Part shown: one piece after another, positions 14,562-29,099 of the stretch
How positions within the stretch are numbered: position 1 is the first letter of the stretch
Layout: every line of letters begins with the position of its first letter
Assembly (NCBI GenBank): GCA_002104895.1
Contig: MCFG01000018.1
Location: 182,001-246,000, forward strand
Direction of reading: 5' to 3'
From: Anaeromyces robustus
Taxonomy: Eukaryota > Neocallimastigomycota > Neocallimastigomycetes > Neocallimastigales > Neocallimastigaceae
Length of the DNA: 64,000 nt
The notes under the pieces: model-generated
Seen by the model: only the letters and a program-made list of their open reading frames with translations
What the model was told of the DNA's origin: nothing
Database searches by the model: none
Position numbers and translations under genes: made by a program

Positions 14562-14818
14562 GTATTGTATAAATTTTATTACTAGTAGAAAAGATTATTA
14601 TATTTTTAAGTAATTTTTTTTTTTTAATATACAATGTATTGCATACTATAGACAAGATTATTATATTTTTAAGTAATTTTTTTTTTTTTTTAATATATAA
14701 TGTATTGCGTACTATAGACAAGATTATTATATTTTTAAGTAATTTTTTTTAATATAAAATGTATTATAGACATGATTATTATATTTTTAAGTAATTTTTT
14801 TTTAATGTAAATATAATG
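14562..14818. repeat. Minisatellite, four units of 58-74 bases
   Basis: Units begin at 14562, 14636, 14702 and 14761. Each opens with GTATTG or GTATTA and has a shared core GATTATTATATTTTTAAGTA followed by a T run of variable length. Most of the length difference between units lies in the T run and in the bases after GTATT. A fainter fifth copy may follow near 14840-14880. Confidence 0.9.
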
Positions 14819-15067
14819 TATTTTTTTTATAAATATATAATGTATTGTATTTATGACTATAGCCAAGTTTATTATATTAAAAAGGATAATTTATTACAAT
14901 AATGTATTTATATGCATTATAATTTATTTGTATACATTTAACAGAATAGGATAAGAAAATTTACAAAAAAATATATTAAATGTGCTTAAACAAGAAAAAA
15001 TATTTTTTTGTAAATTTTTATAATTGTTATGACATTAATGTAAATTTTTATAATTGTTATGACACTA

Positions 15068-15098
<31 letters not shown>

Positions 15099-15869
15099 GA
15101 GTGTCAAAAAAATTAACATTACATAATAAATATAAATAAATTAAATTAAATAATATATTAATTTATATCATAATTAATTAATTTATATTAAAAAATCCTA
15201 AAAAGTTTAAAAAAAAAAAACCTAAAAAGAATAATATACATGTTTATTATACTTTTATTATTATTTTTTTATTTAAATAAAGTTAAATATAATATCAGAT
15301 CTTTTTTTTTTTGTTGATTTTTATAGTAGTTAAATATATTCAATGAATATTCAATAAATATATAATATAAATAATGTTTTGTATACAAATAATATACAAA
15401 TAATAATAATAAAAAAAGTATATAAATGATAAATTTTCTTTAAAAAAATTTTTTTTTTTTTTTTTTTTGCATCAGTTTACAAAGTTTGTAATTTCAAAAA
15501 TTTAAAATAAAAGCTTTAAAATTTTCATTTATTATTAATTAAATTTTTTTTAAACACTTTCTATCCATATAAATTATTAATTAAAAATAGTCTTTTCTAT
15601 TAAATCTCTCTCATTTAATAAACATTTTATATTTTTATTTATAATTATCTGATTTTAGTTTATAGATATAAATTATAAATTTTTTTGAATATAAATATTA
15701 TAAAAAAAAATCTTTTTTAAAAAAATTTATTAAGAATAATCTATAATTTTATTATAAAATTTATTTTTATTAAAAAGATTTATAGAATAAATAATATTTA
15801 ATTTTTTTTATTTTTAAAATTTTTGTAGTATTTTCAATTTTAATTTAATAATTTTTTATAATTGTAACA

Positions 15870-17118
15870 ATGAACAGTTTAATTTCAAAATTTTATAATA
15901 ATAATGGTGATATGAATTTGTCACCTGAATATAAAGGAAATTGTAAAATTCTTAATTTTATTAATAATCATAAGAATAATAAACATGTAGAATTTATTAA
16001 AGAAATTCGTAGAAAATTTTTAGATATAAAGAAATTAGTATATAATGATAATGATATTTATGTAAAAAGGTTAGTATATGATGATAATGATCAAGCTGAG
16101 TTAAAAATTTTTAAAATTCATCTACAATTTTCAAGATATAATAGGAATTCTAGTTTTTTTTTTAGTAAAGATTGAAAATTGTTCTGTACGTTATAAAAAG
16201 GTTTCTGAAATTACCGACAAAATAAATAATAAAACAAGTGAAGAAGTATTGGAGAAATATTTTAATTCTTATCCAATTAGTAATGATGATATTACTTTTA
16301 ATGAGGGAGAAATTACAATAAAACTTCAGCTACATCCTAATAGTGATGAATATGGAGGAAAGCCTTATTATCTATATCATTTAGTTATTATTGATGAATA
16401 TAATGTTTATTACAGTGATCCTTTTTCTACTATAAGCTATAAACAATTTGCTAAAAAACGTAAGGATTCATATATAAACAAACTAGGTGAGGAATATTAT
16501 GAATTATGGTCATTTTATATGGATGGAATTTTTGATGAAAATACTGATAATTTCAGAAATATTTTTTCTTTTAATATAAATTTTTATTATTATAGCAACC
16601 CTTTATTAAATGATTACGTGATGACAAGAAATCAAAATGAAATGGAAATCTCAATGCCTAATAATTATGAAATCAATTTTATTAATAGTAATAATCAAGG
16701 GAATATACCTATTCAAAATGATTTTAATAATTTTAATAATATTTTAAGTAAATGGAATATGCATGATAATATACAAAATTTATCACCAATACAATTAAAT
16801 CAAATGAATTTAGATCCACTATTAATAAATGGTTTAAATATTAATTATAATATTTTAAGTAAATTCTTGAATATATTAGGTATTAATATACATCATTTAT
16901 TGCCAACACAATTAAATCAATTACAAATGGATTTAAATCCACTATTAATAGATATTTTAAATTTTAAAACGAATTATTTCATTCCAACAATGAATCAAGA
17001 ATTTGTTGATTTTGATAATAATGGATTGCAAAACTATTATTATAATAATAATAATAATAATAAACAAATTTCAAATGAATTACCGATGTTACCGATGTCA
17101 ATATTTCCAAATTTCTAA
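15870..17118 (+). CDS. Unrecognised protein gene with a poly-T frameshift
   Basis: I do not recognise this protein. The frame opens with MNSLISKFYNNNGDMNLS at 15870 and stops at 16175. Protein-like sequence continues in the +1 frame from the T10 run at 16154-16163 (reading LVKIENCSVRYKKVSEITDK) to a stop at 17118. With one T fewer in the run, the two parts would read as a single protein of about 415 residues. This may be a sequencing or assembly error, a polymorphism, or a real lesion. The middle (about residues 130-230) is mixed, non-repetitive and looks like a folded domain. The C-terminal third is Asn/Leu-rich with two copies of an ILSK...QLNQ...PLLI unit. An N-terminal LVYNDND / LVYDDND duplication is also visible. 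No signal peptide or membrane segment is evident. Confidence 0.6.
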
Positions 17119-17959
17119 ATTAGTTTATTATTCTATAATAAGAATTAATTGGAAATCCAATAATGAATTTCAATGGAATATAATTTATATATTATTAAAA
17201 CATTTTTTTTATTATTAAAAGAATACTCTTATTGTATTATTAATTTTAAATATGTTAAAGATCTATTCATTGAAAACATATAATGATGTAAGAATGAATC
17301 AATTATTTTTTCTTTGAGGAATATATTAATTATATCATTCAATAATATTTTTTTTTTATAATTAAATAGTTTTATATATAGTCATATTCAATCACATTTT
17401 TTTCTTGTAATTAAAATAGTTTTTTATATATATTCATATTAAAAATCTTTCAAGTGATGAGAAAACTATATATATATATATATATATATAGATTATTATC
17501 AAGATGTAATATGAATAAATTAAAACTCAGGAAAAAAATTGATTTAAAATATTTTACATTAAATATGAAGGATGTAAATAAATTTAAAGAATAATATATT
17601 TTATTTTTATTTAAATCCTTCAATGAATATATAGTCAGCATATTTAAAATTTTCAATATAATAATATTATACTTTTATATATTGAAAAAATTTTTTTAAT
17701 AAGTATAATTTGTATAATTGAATTTTCAATTTTTTTTTTTAAAATTATAAATATAAAAATCATAATATTAATATATATTTATATAGTATAAATAGTTCAT
17801 ATATAGTATTTTATAAAAGAAAAAAAAAAAAGATATATAAAAAAAAATAACAAAAAAAAAAAAAAAAATAACAATAAAAAAAATAACAATAAATGTATAA
17901 TATTATAATATTAAAATTAAGTAGTAATAATAAAATATTAAATAGTAAACATTAATATA

Positions 17960-18226
<267 letters not shown>

Positions 18227-18499
18227 TAAAAAGATAAATAACAAGAATTATTAAATGAGTAAATAATAAATAAAAGTATTTAATAAATGAAAAAAAAAGT
18301 ATTTTATCAATAGTATATATAAAAAAATAAAATATTATGTTTATTATCATATATAAAGAAGTTCATACTTGGAAATTATTTTGTAATATTTATTTTTATC
18401 CCAATTTTTAACAAGATATCAAAAGAATGAAATTTTATTTTAATAATAAATAAAAATATATAAATAAAATCCATGTTAAAGGATTTTAAAATTAATATT

Positions 18500-18583
18500 T
18501 AAAATGAAAGATTATTTAATTAAAATGAAAGATTATTTAATTAAAATGAAAGATTATTTAATTAAAATGAAATATTATTTAAT
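18500..18583. repeat. Four tandem 21-base repeats
   Basis: The unit TAAAATGAAAGATTATTTAA plus T is repeated at 18500, 18521, 18542 and 18563. The last copy has one substitution (AGATT to ATATT). Confidence 0.92.
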
Positions 18584-20675
18584 CCTAGTTAAAATAATAT
18601 TTTTGTATTAATAGTCAAGCATTATAAGCATTATTAATTACATAATGTACTATATTATAAAAAAAATTTTACAATATGTCATTGTTATTATTATTATCTA
18701 ATGTTCCACTGTTAAATGATATTATAGTATCAACTGATTCTTTTATATCAATTATAAACATAATTTTATTTAATATATAAATAAAAAACTTATCTAATCT
18801 AATAATGAATTAAGTGATCCAATTTTTTCTTCATTTGAAATATCTTTTTTATATAAAATTTAATATATTTAATATTTAATATTTATATATATATAAATAT
18901 TCATTATTCTTTGTTATTATTGTTTTAATTTATTTTATTTATTTATTTATTATTATTTTTTTTTTTTTAAATTGGTATTTATTTTAATATTTTATTTTAA
19001 TGTTTTATATATGTTTTATATTAACAATAGCTTAAAAATAAATTTTTTTTTTTTTTTAAAAAAAGTCCCATATTAAAAAGTTTAAAAATTTTTATAAAGG
19101 AATTTTTTTATTATTTAAAGTTTATTAAATATTAAATAATTTTCCCTATTTGATAAATTTTAATATAAGGAAAAAAAAAATTTTTTTTTTTAATTAATGA
19201 AAAAAATCATGCTATCATAATGTATATTATAAATTTTTTTTTTTTTTTTTTTTTTATTTTTAATAAAATATTAAAATAATAATAAAAATAATAATAAAAA
19301 AAAAAAGACTTACTTTGTAATTATAAATTGTTTATTAAAATATTGGAGTTTTTATAATAGAATATTAGCATAAAAGCATTATAAAAGTTTAATATATTTA
19401 TTATAAATGTTTTAATTTAATTTAAATTTAATTTAATTGAATATTAGATTAATAATTTATACAACTAGGTAATAGTTATTTTATTTATAGTAATGATTAT
19501 AATATTTTTTTTATATTATGTATATATTTATAGGATAAACTTGTTTTATAAAATGATAAAATAATTTTTAAAAAAAATATAAATCAATAAATGAATAAAT
19601 GAATAAATGAATAACTAACTAAATGAATGAATGAATGATTGAATAAATGAATAAAAAAGAAATATTAATAGATATGAATTTATTTATAATTTTTTTTTAA
19701 ATTATTAATTTAATATAGTAATAAACTTTTTCTCTTTAAGTTTTTATTTTTTTTTAAATATATATATATATATTTTCCATTAATTTATAAATTAGACCAA
19801 ATTTTGGAATAAATAAATGAATAAATAAAATAATTAATAATTGTTAAATTTAGGAATAATTAGTTTTATTAATTATTGTTATTAATACCTTCTATTAAAT
19901 AAGGAAATTTTGATTATGAATGGTCATCATTATATATTAGTAATTATATAATAGTAATAGTAATTAAATAAAGTAGTGATAAAAAGGAGCTTAAAAATAT
20001 TTATTTATGAGATTTATATAATATTTAAAATTTTATTTATATTTATATATTTATATATTTATATTTATATTTATATTTATATACATTCCCTATGATGATA
20101 GATTATGATATTATGAATGTAATGTCAGCATATATTAAAATAATGTTTAATATAAGTAATGTATACATACATCATTGATAATAGACTAAATTAATTTTTA
20201 ATTAATTTTTTAAGAATTTAATTCTGACAAAAGCATTTTAAATCATATTTGTGTAACCTATTGGTTTACTTAAATACTTTTATATAATAAATAAAATTTA
20301 AAATTTTTTTTTTTTTAAAAAGATAAATAAATAATAAACTTTAATAACTATTAAAAAGTTTATAAAAATCAAATAAAATATATATAAAAAACCAAGTTTT
20401 ATATATTAAAAAGTTGTCATATAATAATCATTTTAATTTATAATTAATTTATTATTTATAAGATTTACAAAAATTATTACTTTTTTATCTTATTTTTTCT
20501 TATAGTATTTATTAATTTTTATTATTGTTTTTTTTTTGTTTTGTTTTTGTTTTGTTTCATTCATTTTTATCATAAAAGTATAAATAAAACAAAAATGTAT
20601 TAATTTAATTTTCATAAAAAAAAAGTCTTCTTTTTTTTTTTTTAAATAATATTACAATAAAAAAAAAAAAAAAAA

Positions 20676-23380
20676 ATGAGAGTATCTATTTTTGTATTAG
20701 TACTAACCTATATAGTTTCAGTCGTATATGGTGTTAGTTTAAATGACAATGGTACATCATATACTTTAAAAAATGAGTAAGTAAAGACATCATAATTTAA
20801 TAATTGAAAATAATAATAAAAACTAGAAAAAATAATTATTCATAAGTGATTAACGTATACTCAATTAAATATTTTTTATTATATACTTACTTTATATAAT
20901 TTTTTTTTTTTTTATTTTTTTTATCTATTTTATTATTTATCTATTTAATTATTTATATACTTGCTTTGCTTTGTTTATAATTAATTAGTTATGCTACAGT
21001 CGTTATCGCTAAAAGTTCAGGTTTTATCACTTCTATGAAAATTGGTGGTAATAATCAAGAATTTTTAAATAGATCATATATTGATGCTAATGGTGGAAAA
21101 GTTTATTGTAAGTATATATAATAAAAGATAAAAAAAAAAAAAAGATATAAAAATATAAAAAAAAAAAATAATAAAATATGGATGTATATTTATATATATA
21201 TATTTATATTATATTATTAAAAAAATATTAAATAATGATTTTATTATATATTTAATAATTAATATCTATAAATTAGTCGCTGCTAAAAGAAGTTCAGTTA
21301 TTACAAATACTTCTTCACATGTTGAAATTGCTTTTTATGATACATATGATTCCAAATCTGGATTAGCTCTTGATTGGTATATATTTATATTTTTTATTGA
21401 TATATGTATATGTAAATATATATAAATATTATATATATAGTTAAAATACTATAAAAAAAAAAGAATTTAATGAATTTAAAAAATATATATTATTTTTTAA
21501 ATTATATATTGTTATTTATAATAATTATTAATAATTATATAAATTTTTTTGTCTATTATTTAAATCAAACCAAACCAAACCAAACCAAAACAAAACAAAC
21601 TAAATTAAACTAAACTAAACTATTATATTACTATAGGGAAGTAAGATATACCATGCTTTCAGACACTAGAGGTGTTTACTTTGCTTTAAGACATAATCAT
21701 AGTGCTAGTTATCCAACTACTTCATTTAGTGAAATTCGTTTAGTTTTAAGATTAAAAGCTGATATTTTCAATTGGTTACAAGTTGAAGATAATGTTGGTC
21801 GTTTTATGCCAAGTGCAGCTGATCAAAATAAATGTGTTGAAATGGGTCCAAAAGAAGCCTGTAAATTACCAAATGGTGAAGTTATTCATAAATATGATTA
21901 TTCTATTGATATGTTAAAACATAATGTTCATGGTTTTGCTAGTCAATCTACTGGTTTAGGTTGTTGGTTTGTTAGTCCTTCTATGGAATGGAAAAATGGT
22001 GGTGCCTATAATCGTGATCTTTCATGTCATCAAGGTGGTAGTGATTCTTTACAAATTATGTATATGGCAGGTTCTCATTATGGTGCAGGTGATGAAACCA
22101 TTAATCAAGGTGAAAATTGGTCAAAAGTTTATGGTCCATTTTTAATTTATTTAAATAAAGCTAATTCTGTTCAAGCTTCATGGAATGATGCTAAAGATAT
22201 GGCTACCAAAGAAGGTAAAAAATGGCCTTATACTTTTACTTCTATTCCAGGTTATGTTAAAGAACGTGGTAAGGTTACTGGTACCCTTGCTATAAATAAT
22301 CCTTTAACTGGTACTCGTTTACCACTTGAAGATGCTGTTGTTACATTAGTTCAACCAGAATCTAATACTGAACCTATTCCACATCAACAATGGCGTCATA
22401 CTTCTCATTGGGCTCATAGTTTAAATGGTGCTACTCCAACTTTTGTTATTTATGCTGTTGTTCCAGGTACTTATCAATTACGTGCATGGGCTAAAGGTGT
22501 TGTTGGTGAATTTATTTTAGATCAATTAGTTACAGTAAAAGCAGGTGAAGTAACAAATCTTGGTAAATTTACTTTTAATGAAAATCGTATTGCTCCTATT
22601 ACCTGGGAAATTGGTATTCCAGATCGTACAGCCATGGAATATAGACATGGTGATCATTTTAATCAATGGGGTCTTTATTATGAATTTGAAAAAGATTTCC
22701 CTAATAGTGTTAACTATTACGTAGGTAAATCTAATTATGCTAAAGATTGGAATTATTGTCAAGTTTCTATTCCAGGTAGTGATGGTAAATATAAAGGTGT
22801 ACCATGGAATATTTATTTCAATTTAAATAAAATACCAACAGGAACATCCGTTTTACGTATTTCTATTGCTGCTTCAAGTTCTGCAGCTCTTTCTATTGCT
22901 TTAAATGATGGTAAAGCTACACCAGAAGTTAAAGATTTAATAGATGATGCTTGTATTCGTCGTGATGGTATTCGTGGTATTTATCGTGAATTAGAATTTA
23001 AATTTGATCCATCTGCTTTTAAGGTTGGAGAAAATAAATTTACATTATATTGTAGAAAAATTGGTGGTTATCAAACTTATTATAGTTTTGATGGTATTAT
23101 GTATGATCATATACGTCTTGAAGCTCCAGGTATTGATGGTACTACTACTAATAATGCTAGTGGTAGTGGTAATAACAATGTTAAAACCAGTACTACCACT
23201 ATTATAAGAACTAGTACTACTACCAAAGCTCCAACTCCAACTAATAATAATAATAATAATAATAGTGGCAGCTGTGCTGCTCAATGGGCTCAATGTGGTG
23301 GTATTAACTATAGTGGTCCAACTAGATGTTGCCAAGGAAGTTGTAATTTCGTTAATGATTGGTACTCTCAATGTGTTTAA
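20676..23380 (+). CDS. Secreted rhamnogalacturonan lyase (PL4) with C-terminal CBM1
   Basis: Four exons: 20676-20776, 20989-21107, 21277-21376 and 21637-23380, giving about 687 residues. The first three exons have exactly the same lengths (101, 119, 100) as those of the lyase at 1445, so the two are clear paralogues with conserved introns. Residues 1-19 are a signal peptide ([19 protein letters not shown]). The PL4 domain spans about 20-610. A Thr/Asn linker of low complexity leads to a CBM1 at about 650-687 (WAQCGG...[13 protein letters not shown]) that ends at the stop codon. The acetylesterase of the other copy is absent, with no trace of it downstream. The product should be an extracellular enzyme that cleaves rhamnogalacturonan-I and attaches to cellulose. 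It lies convergent with the acetylesterase at 25505-27042. Confidence 0.93.
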
Positions 23381-23470
23381 AAAAAAAATAAAGATAAAGA
23401 TAAAAAAATAAAAAAAAAAAATAAAAAAAAAGTAAAAAAAAATTAAATAAAAAAAAAATTAAATAAATAA

Positions 23471-23570
23471 AAAAAAAACATAAAAATAGAAAAACGAATA
23501 TAACAAACATAAATAAATAAAAAAAAAACATAAAAATAGAAAAACGAATATAACAAACATAAATAAATAA
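23471..23570. repeat. Perfect 50-base tandem duplication
   Basis: Positions 23471-23520 and 23521-23570 are identical; the unit contains ATAGAAAAACGAATATAACA. It lies about 90 bases after the stop codon of the second PL4 gene, probably in its 3' UTR. Confidence 0.97.
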
Positions 23571-24409
23571 AAAAAACAAAAAAAAAAAATAAAAAAAAAA
23601 AAAAAAACAAAAAAAAAACAAAAAAAAAATATTATATATATATATATATAAATACAAAAGCGAAAAAAAAAAACATACCGAAAACAAAAACAAAAACAAC
23701 GAAAAAACGAAACAACCAAAAAAATCAGAATTATTAAAATTTTTATAATATATTTTATCATTAACTTTTCTAAAACATTTTGTATATATATACCTATAAA
23801 ACATAACGATTAGTATATATATCATATATTTTTATTTGAATGATAAAAAAAAATATAGAATATATATAAAGATATTAAATTATTCTTTATAAATAAATAA
23901 TAAAATATTTAATTTTGAATAAATGATTTTTTTTTTAGTTAAAATCATTTAACAATATTAAAAATATTAAATTTTATTATTATTTTGTAAATTTTTATAA
24001 AAAAAAGTCATTCATAATAATTAATAATAAAAAATGTTATAGAATAAATTAAAAATAATAAAATAAAATAAAAAAAAAATAAAAAAAAATAGAATAAAAA
24101 AATAAAAATATGAATTAAAAAAAAAAAAAATAAAAAATAATAAATAAATAAATTATTGAGTAAATAAAAATATATAAAGAAGTATTAGTTATTATTATTC
24201 TTTCTTTAATTTTTATTTTATTTATTATTATTTTTGTTGTTAATTTTTCTTGTTTTACTATTTTTATTTATTTATATTTTTTATATTTTTATGTATAATA
24301 TACAGACTGATTAATTAATATATATATATATATATATTTAAGATGATTGTGTTGCTTCATTATTATTGTTATTATTATTTCTATAGTTATTATAGAATTC
24401 AAATTTGTA

Positions 24410-24630
<221 letters not shown>

Positions 24631-25504
24631 ACAAGATAAATAAAAAAAAAAAAAAAAACAAAATAAATAATAAACAACAAACAAAAAAAAACACAAAATA
24701 AAACAAACAAATAAATTATATACAAAATAATAAAATTGTTCCTCTGTAAATTTTTTTTTTTAATTTATTATTATGTATTAAAATTTCAAACACATTTTTA
24801 TTTTATAAAAAAAAAAAACTTTAATAATATCTAACTTTTGTTGAAATATTAAAAAAAGATTTAATAAATTAATAAATCCAATAAAATAAAAGAATTTTTT
24901 GAAATAAAAAATATAGAAAGAAATAAAAGATACATTAATCCATTAAATCATTTATAATTTAAAATTTAAATATTTGTTTTTCTTTTTTCTTTTACTTTTA
25001 CTTTTAGATTTCAAAAAAGTACTTTATTATTTTTTTTATTTAATTTGTTTTTTTTTAAAAAATTTTTTTATTTTTTTTTGTTTTGTTTTACAATAAAAAA
25101 TAATTTTTTTCTTCTTTTAAAGAGAGAATAGTATTTTTTTATGTTAAAATGAATTATCAAAAATAAAAAAAATATGATAAAAAAATAATTTTTTTTTTTA
25201 TTTTTATTTTTTATTTTTATTTCATTTATCACTTATAAATAATATTTTTTATTTAAATATATTATACTTGACAAATAAATATCAAATTTATTTGTTTTAA
25301 TTTATTTTATTTATACATAATATATATATATATATATGATTTTTATAATTTTTTAAAATAAATTTTGACTTTTATATTTATAATATATTTATATATATAT
25401 ATTAAAAAAAAAAGAGAAAAAATTGATAGAAAAAAAGCTTAATCTGTTATTTTGAAATTTTATTTTAAAATGTATTATTATAGGAAAGAAAAAAAAAAAG
25501 CAAA

Positions 25505-27042
25505 TTATTGTCTACAATCGTAGTTAACAGCTTTACCCTTATCATTTAAGACAGCAATTAATTCTGAAATTGGTTGACATTTAGAGAAAGCATTAACAAG
25601 AAGTTTAGCATCGAAATCAGCAGCGGTTGGACTTGGATGAAGATAATCAACTGGGAACCAGCCATTATTGTTAAGATAAGCTTCACCAAGACTTTCATAT
25701 TGACGAGCAATATATTTAAACATATTAATACATGGAATATTTAATTCTTTAGCAACCATAATCATATAATCATGGAAACGGCCTGGAGTTTCAATTTTTC
25801 CATTTGTGAAAATTTTACGTGGTGTTTGAGTAAGAAGAATAGGATGAGCTTTTTTAGCTAAAACTTGATTAGCCATTTGACGAATATACCATGGGAAAGT
25901 ATGAACAACTTCTTTTTCACCAGATTTTAATGTTACAGTAACAGATTCATTACCAGTACCATCAACACAACCTCTTTCTTTTTCATGATATGGACCTCCA
26001 CCATCATTATGACCAAATTGAATGAAGACATAATCTCCAGCTTGAACACCATTCATTAATGTAGTCCATCTACCTTCACGCCAGAAGGTTCTAGCACTTC
26101 TTCCAGATTTAGCATGATTTTGTACATTACAAGTGACGTAATTTGATAAGAATTTACCCCAACCAACAGTTTTACCTCCATTAGCTGTGGTACTATCACC
26201 AGTAGAATCACCAGCAATAAAGAGAGTATTTGGTTTTGGAGTGTTGTTAGTTGGTTGTGGAGCAGCAGTTGTTGGATTTACTACAGTTGTAGTTTTAGTA
26301 ACTACTTGAGTTGTACTTTCATTAGTTCTAACTCTTGAAGTAGTAGTTGTATTACCTGGAATACATTGTGAAAACCTTTTTTTATTATAATTATTATTAT
26401 AAATATATAAATTTTTATATTGAGATTTTGATTATAAATATATAAATTATTATTGGGATTATAAATATATATATCAATATAATATTTAAAATTTTTTTAT
26501 TAGTTAAATGTTAATAATTTTTTTTTTTAATTTTGATAATAATAATAATAAAAAAATAAATGTTGATATATTAATTATGTCAATTAATAATAATTTAATC
26601 ATTTTTTTTTTGTAATTGTATATTAATTAATTATTTTATTAATATTAACTTCAATATTATATAGTATATTTAATTGTATAATTATTGTTTTATAATATTT
26701 TCTTTTTAATTATTTTTATTTTATAAAAGTATTAAACAATTTATTATTTACCATTGATTATAGTATTTACAGTAATAACCGCTTACACAACATTTTTCTC
26801 CTCTATATGTGTCACTATTTTTATATTTTATTTTTTGTAATTATATATATATATGTAATAAATAATATATAATATAATATATAATAAATGTTAATATATT
26901 AATCTATTTTATTTATATTCCAATTTACTTTATTAATCTATATTATTTACCCTCCACATTGGCCCCAGGCCGTATTACAAGCACAGTTAGCATAATTAAA
27001 TAATGCTAAAAATGCAATTAAAATTAAAGATTTCAAATGCAT
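25505..27042 (-). CDS. Secreted CBM1 - rhamnogalacturonan acetylesterase (CE12)
   Basis: Three exons on the minus strand: 27042-26951, 26814-26752 and 26375-25505, all GT-AG and in frame, giving about 341 residues. Residues 1-20 are a signal peptide (MHLKSLILIAFLALFNYANC). A CBM1 at about 21-57 (WGQCGG...CC...YCKYYNQWFSQC) is encoded across all three exons. A Thr/Val/Pro linker of about 40 residues follows. The CE12 SGNH esterase spans about 100-341, with the nucleophile in AGDST (Ser about 108), the QFGHND block and the D-x-x-H pair in PVDYLHPSP. It should remove acetyl groups from rhamnogalacturonan, exposing it to the PL4 lyases encoded nearby. It resembles the C-terminal module of the 1445-4780 product, but with CBM1 at the opposite end. 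The start is supported by the signal peptide. Confidence 0.92.
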
Positions 27043-27895
27043 CTTGTTTAATTTACAATATAGAAAAAAATAAAAAAAAACAAAGAATAATTGTAATCAA
27101 GAAAAAAGTATAAAAAAAAAAAAATTAAAACAAAAACAAAAAATTATAAAATGAATGATGATGACATATATATATAAACTTTTTTTATTATTATTTTCTT
27201 AATTTTAATATAATTTTTATAATTATTATAGTTATTTAATATTATATATTAATATAATTGATTATTATAATAATATTTTAATATTTTAATAATACCATAA
27301 TAATAAAAATTTAATTAAATAATGAAATGAAAAAATAAAAAAAATATAAAATTAAGTTTACAATTATAATAATAAAAAAAAAGTTTAATATAGAAAATAT
27401 ATTAAATAATAAATTAAATTATATTTACTATTAAAATAAATTCAATTATTATCAAATTATCTCCTTTATTTGTGATACATAAAATTATCATCATTTTTAA
27501 TTTTATATGGAAATTTATTTAATTAAATTAAAAAGTGTAAATTAAAAATAATAATAATAATAATAATAATTATTCATTAAATATTATATATAAATATATA
27601 TAAATATATATAAATATATATAAATATATATAAAATAATAATACTAATTATTATTATTTAAAGTATTTTTTTTTTCTTTGGTTACTCAAAATTTAATTCA
27701 AAAAAAAAAAAAAAAAAAAAAAAATTATATTTTTTTATTTTAATAAAAAATATTACCGTTTGACTTATTTACAATATATTGTATAATAATAATAATACAA
27801 TACAATATATTATAATGGATATAATTAATTTATATATAAATTTTTTTAATTTATTATTCATCAATAATTATAAAATAAAAATGAAAAAAATTTTG

Positions 27896-27950
<55 letters not shown>

Positions 27951-28372
27951 GAAATATATAATTTAAAATAATAATAATATGCTTTTTTTTTATTTATTTA
28001 ATTATTTGTTTTTTTTTCTTTTTATTTATTTTTATTTATTTAGAATATTAAAATAATGTAATAATAATAGGAAAATAAAAAAGAAAAAGAATTTTTTAAT
28101 ATTATTAAAATTATTGATTTACAAGATTGTCAAAGACACTTAATGAATCAATTAATAAATTATTATTTGAAGGAAAGTTAAATAATGATTAAAGTTTATC
28201 AAAAATAATAATCGAATAATTTTTTAATAATATTAACTTATTAATAATAATAATTTAATTTAGTATTTATTCCGTTATTATTTTATAAAGGTCCACATAA
28301 TTTATAAAAAAAAGAATTAATAATAAAATATTAAATAGTAAACTTTAATCAGTAATAATTATTATTTATATA

Positions 28373-28594
<222 letters not shown>

Positions 28595-28953
28595 GGTTCA
28601 CACTACAAAACTATATTTTTATGCAAGATTTGATTGTAGTAAATGTTAGATGATTATATATGATGATTATATATGAAATTAATCTTACAATATTAGATTC
28701 AAAAATATATAATAATTTAACTTGTTCAACTAAATTTCCTAAACGGAGATTTTCATGATGTTCTAATAAAAATATGTTGATGAAATTAGTAACTAAAGTA
28801 TAAAAAATGGTATATTAATGTGATAAAGGATAAATAAGATGTTCGTTTTAATTGTTGTTCTTCAGATAATCTTGAAGTTGTTTATAAATTCATAATACGT
28901 AATGTTTTATGTGTTATGAATTTATGATATATTACGTATAATTTATTAATATG

Positions 28954-28957
<4 letters not shown>

Positions 28958-29018
<61 letters not shown>
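28958..29018. repeat. (TTA)n microsatellite
   Basis: About twenty TTA units. Confidence 0.95.
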
Positions 29019-29099
29019 GTTTAAATATATGTGTAAAATACATATAAATGTTATTTTTATGTATAAAATACATATTTTGGTGAACATGTGAGTAAAGCG

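Larger units (their letters stand above)
10175..15869. other. Gene-free 5.7-kb region
   Basis: Very AT-rich, with many homopolymers and several tandem repeats listed separately (about 11352-11413, 14074-14178, 14411-14500, 14562-14818). A 29-base sequence repeats near 15020-15070. I see no coding frame with balanced amino-acid composition on either strand and no tRNA-like clover. The Ile/Tyr/Leu-only minus-strand frame at 13395-13637 is A/T background. Confidence 0.55.

Noticed and set aside
16165-16243. An intron explaining the frame change in the gene at 15870
   Set aside because: GTAAAG and a later AAG would restore frame, but the removed part reads as normal coding sequence (VKIENCSVRYKKVSEITDK) and is less AT-rich than introns here. 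A one-base poly-T difference is simpler. Not fully excluded.
23352-23825. Minus-strand Phe/Tyr/Ile-rich frames after the second PL4 gene
   Set aside because: They arise from A-rich 3' sequence and a 50-base duplication; no protein-like composition.
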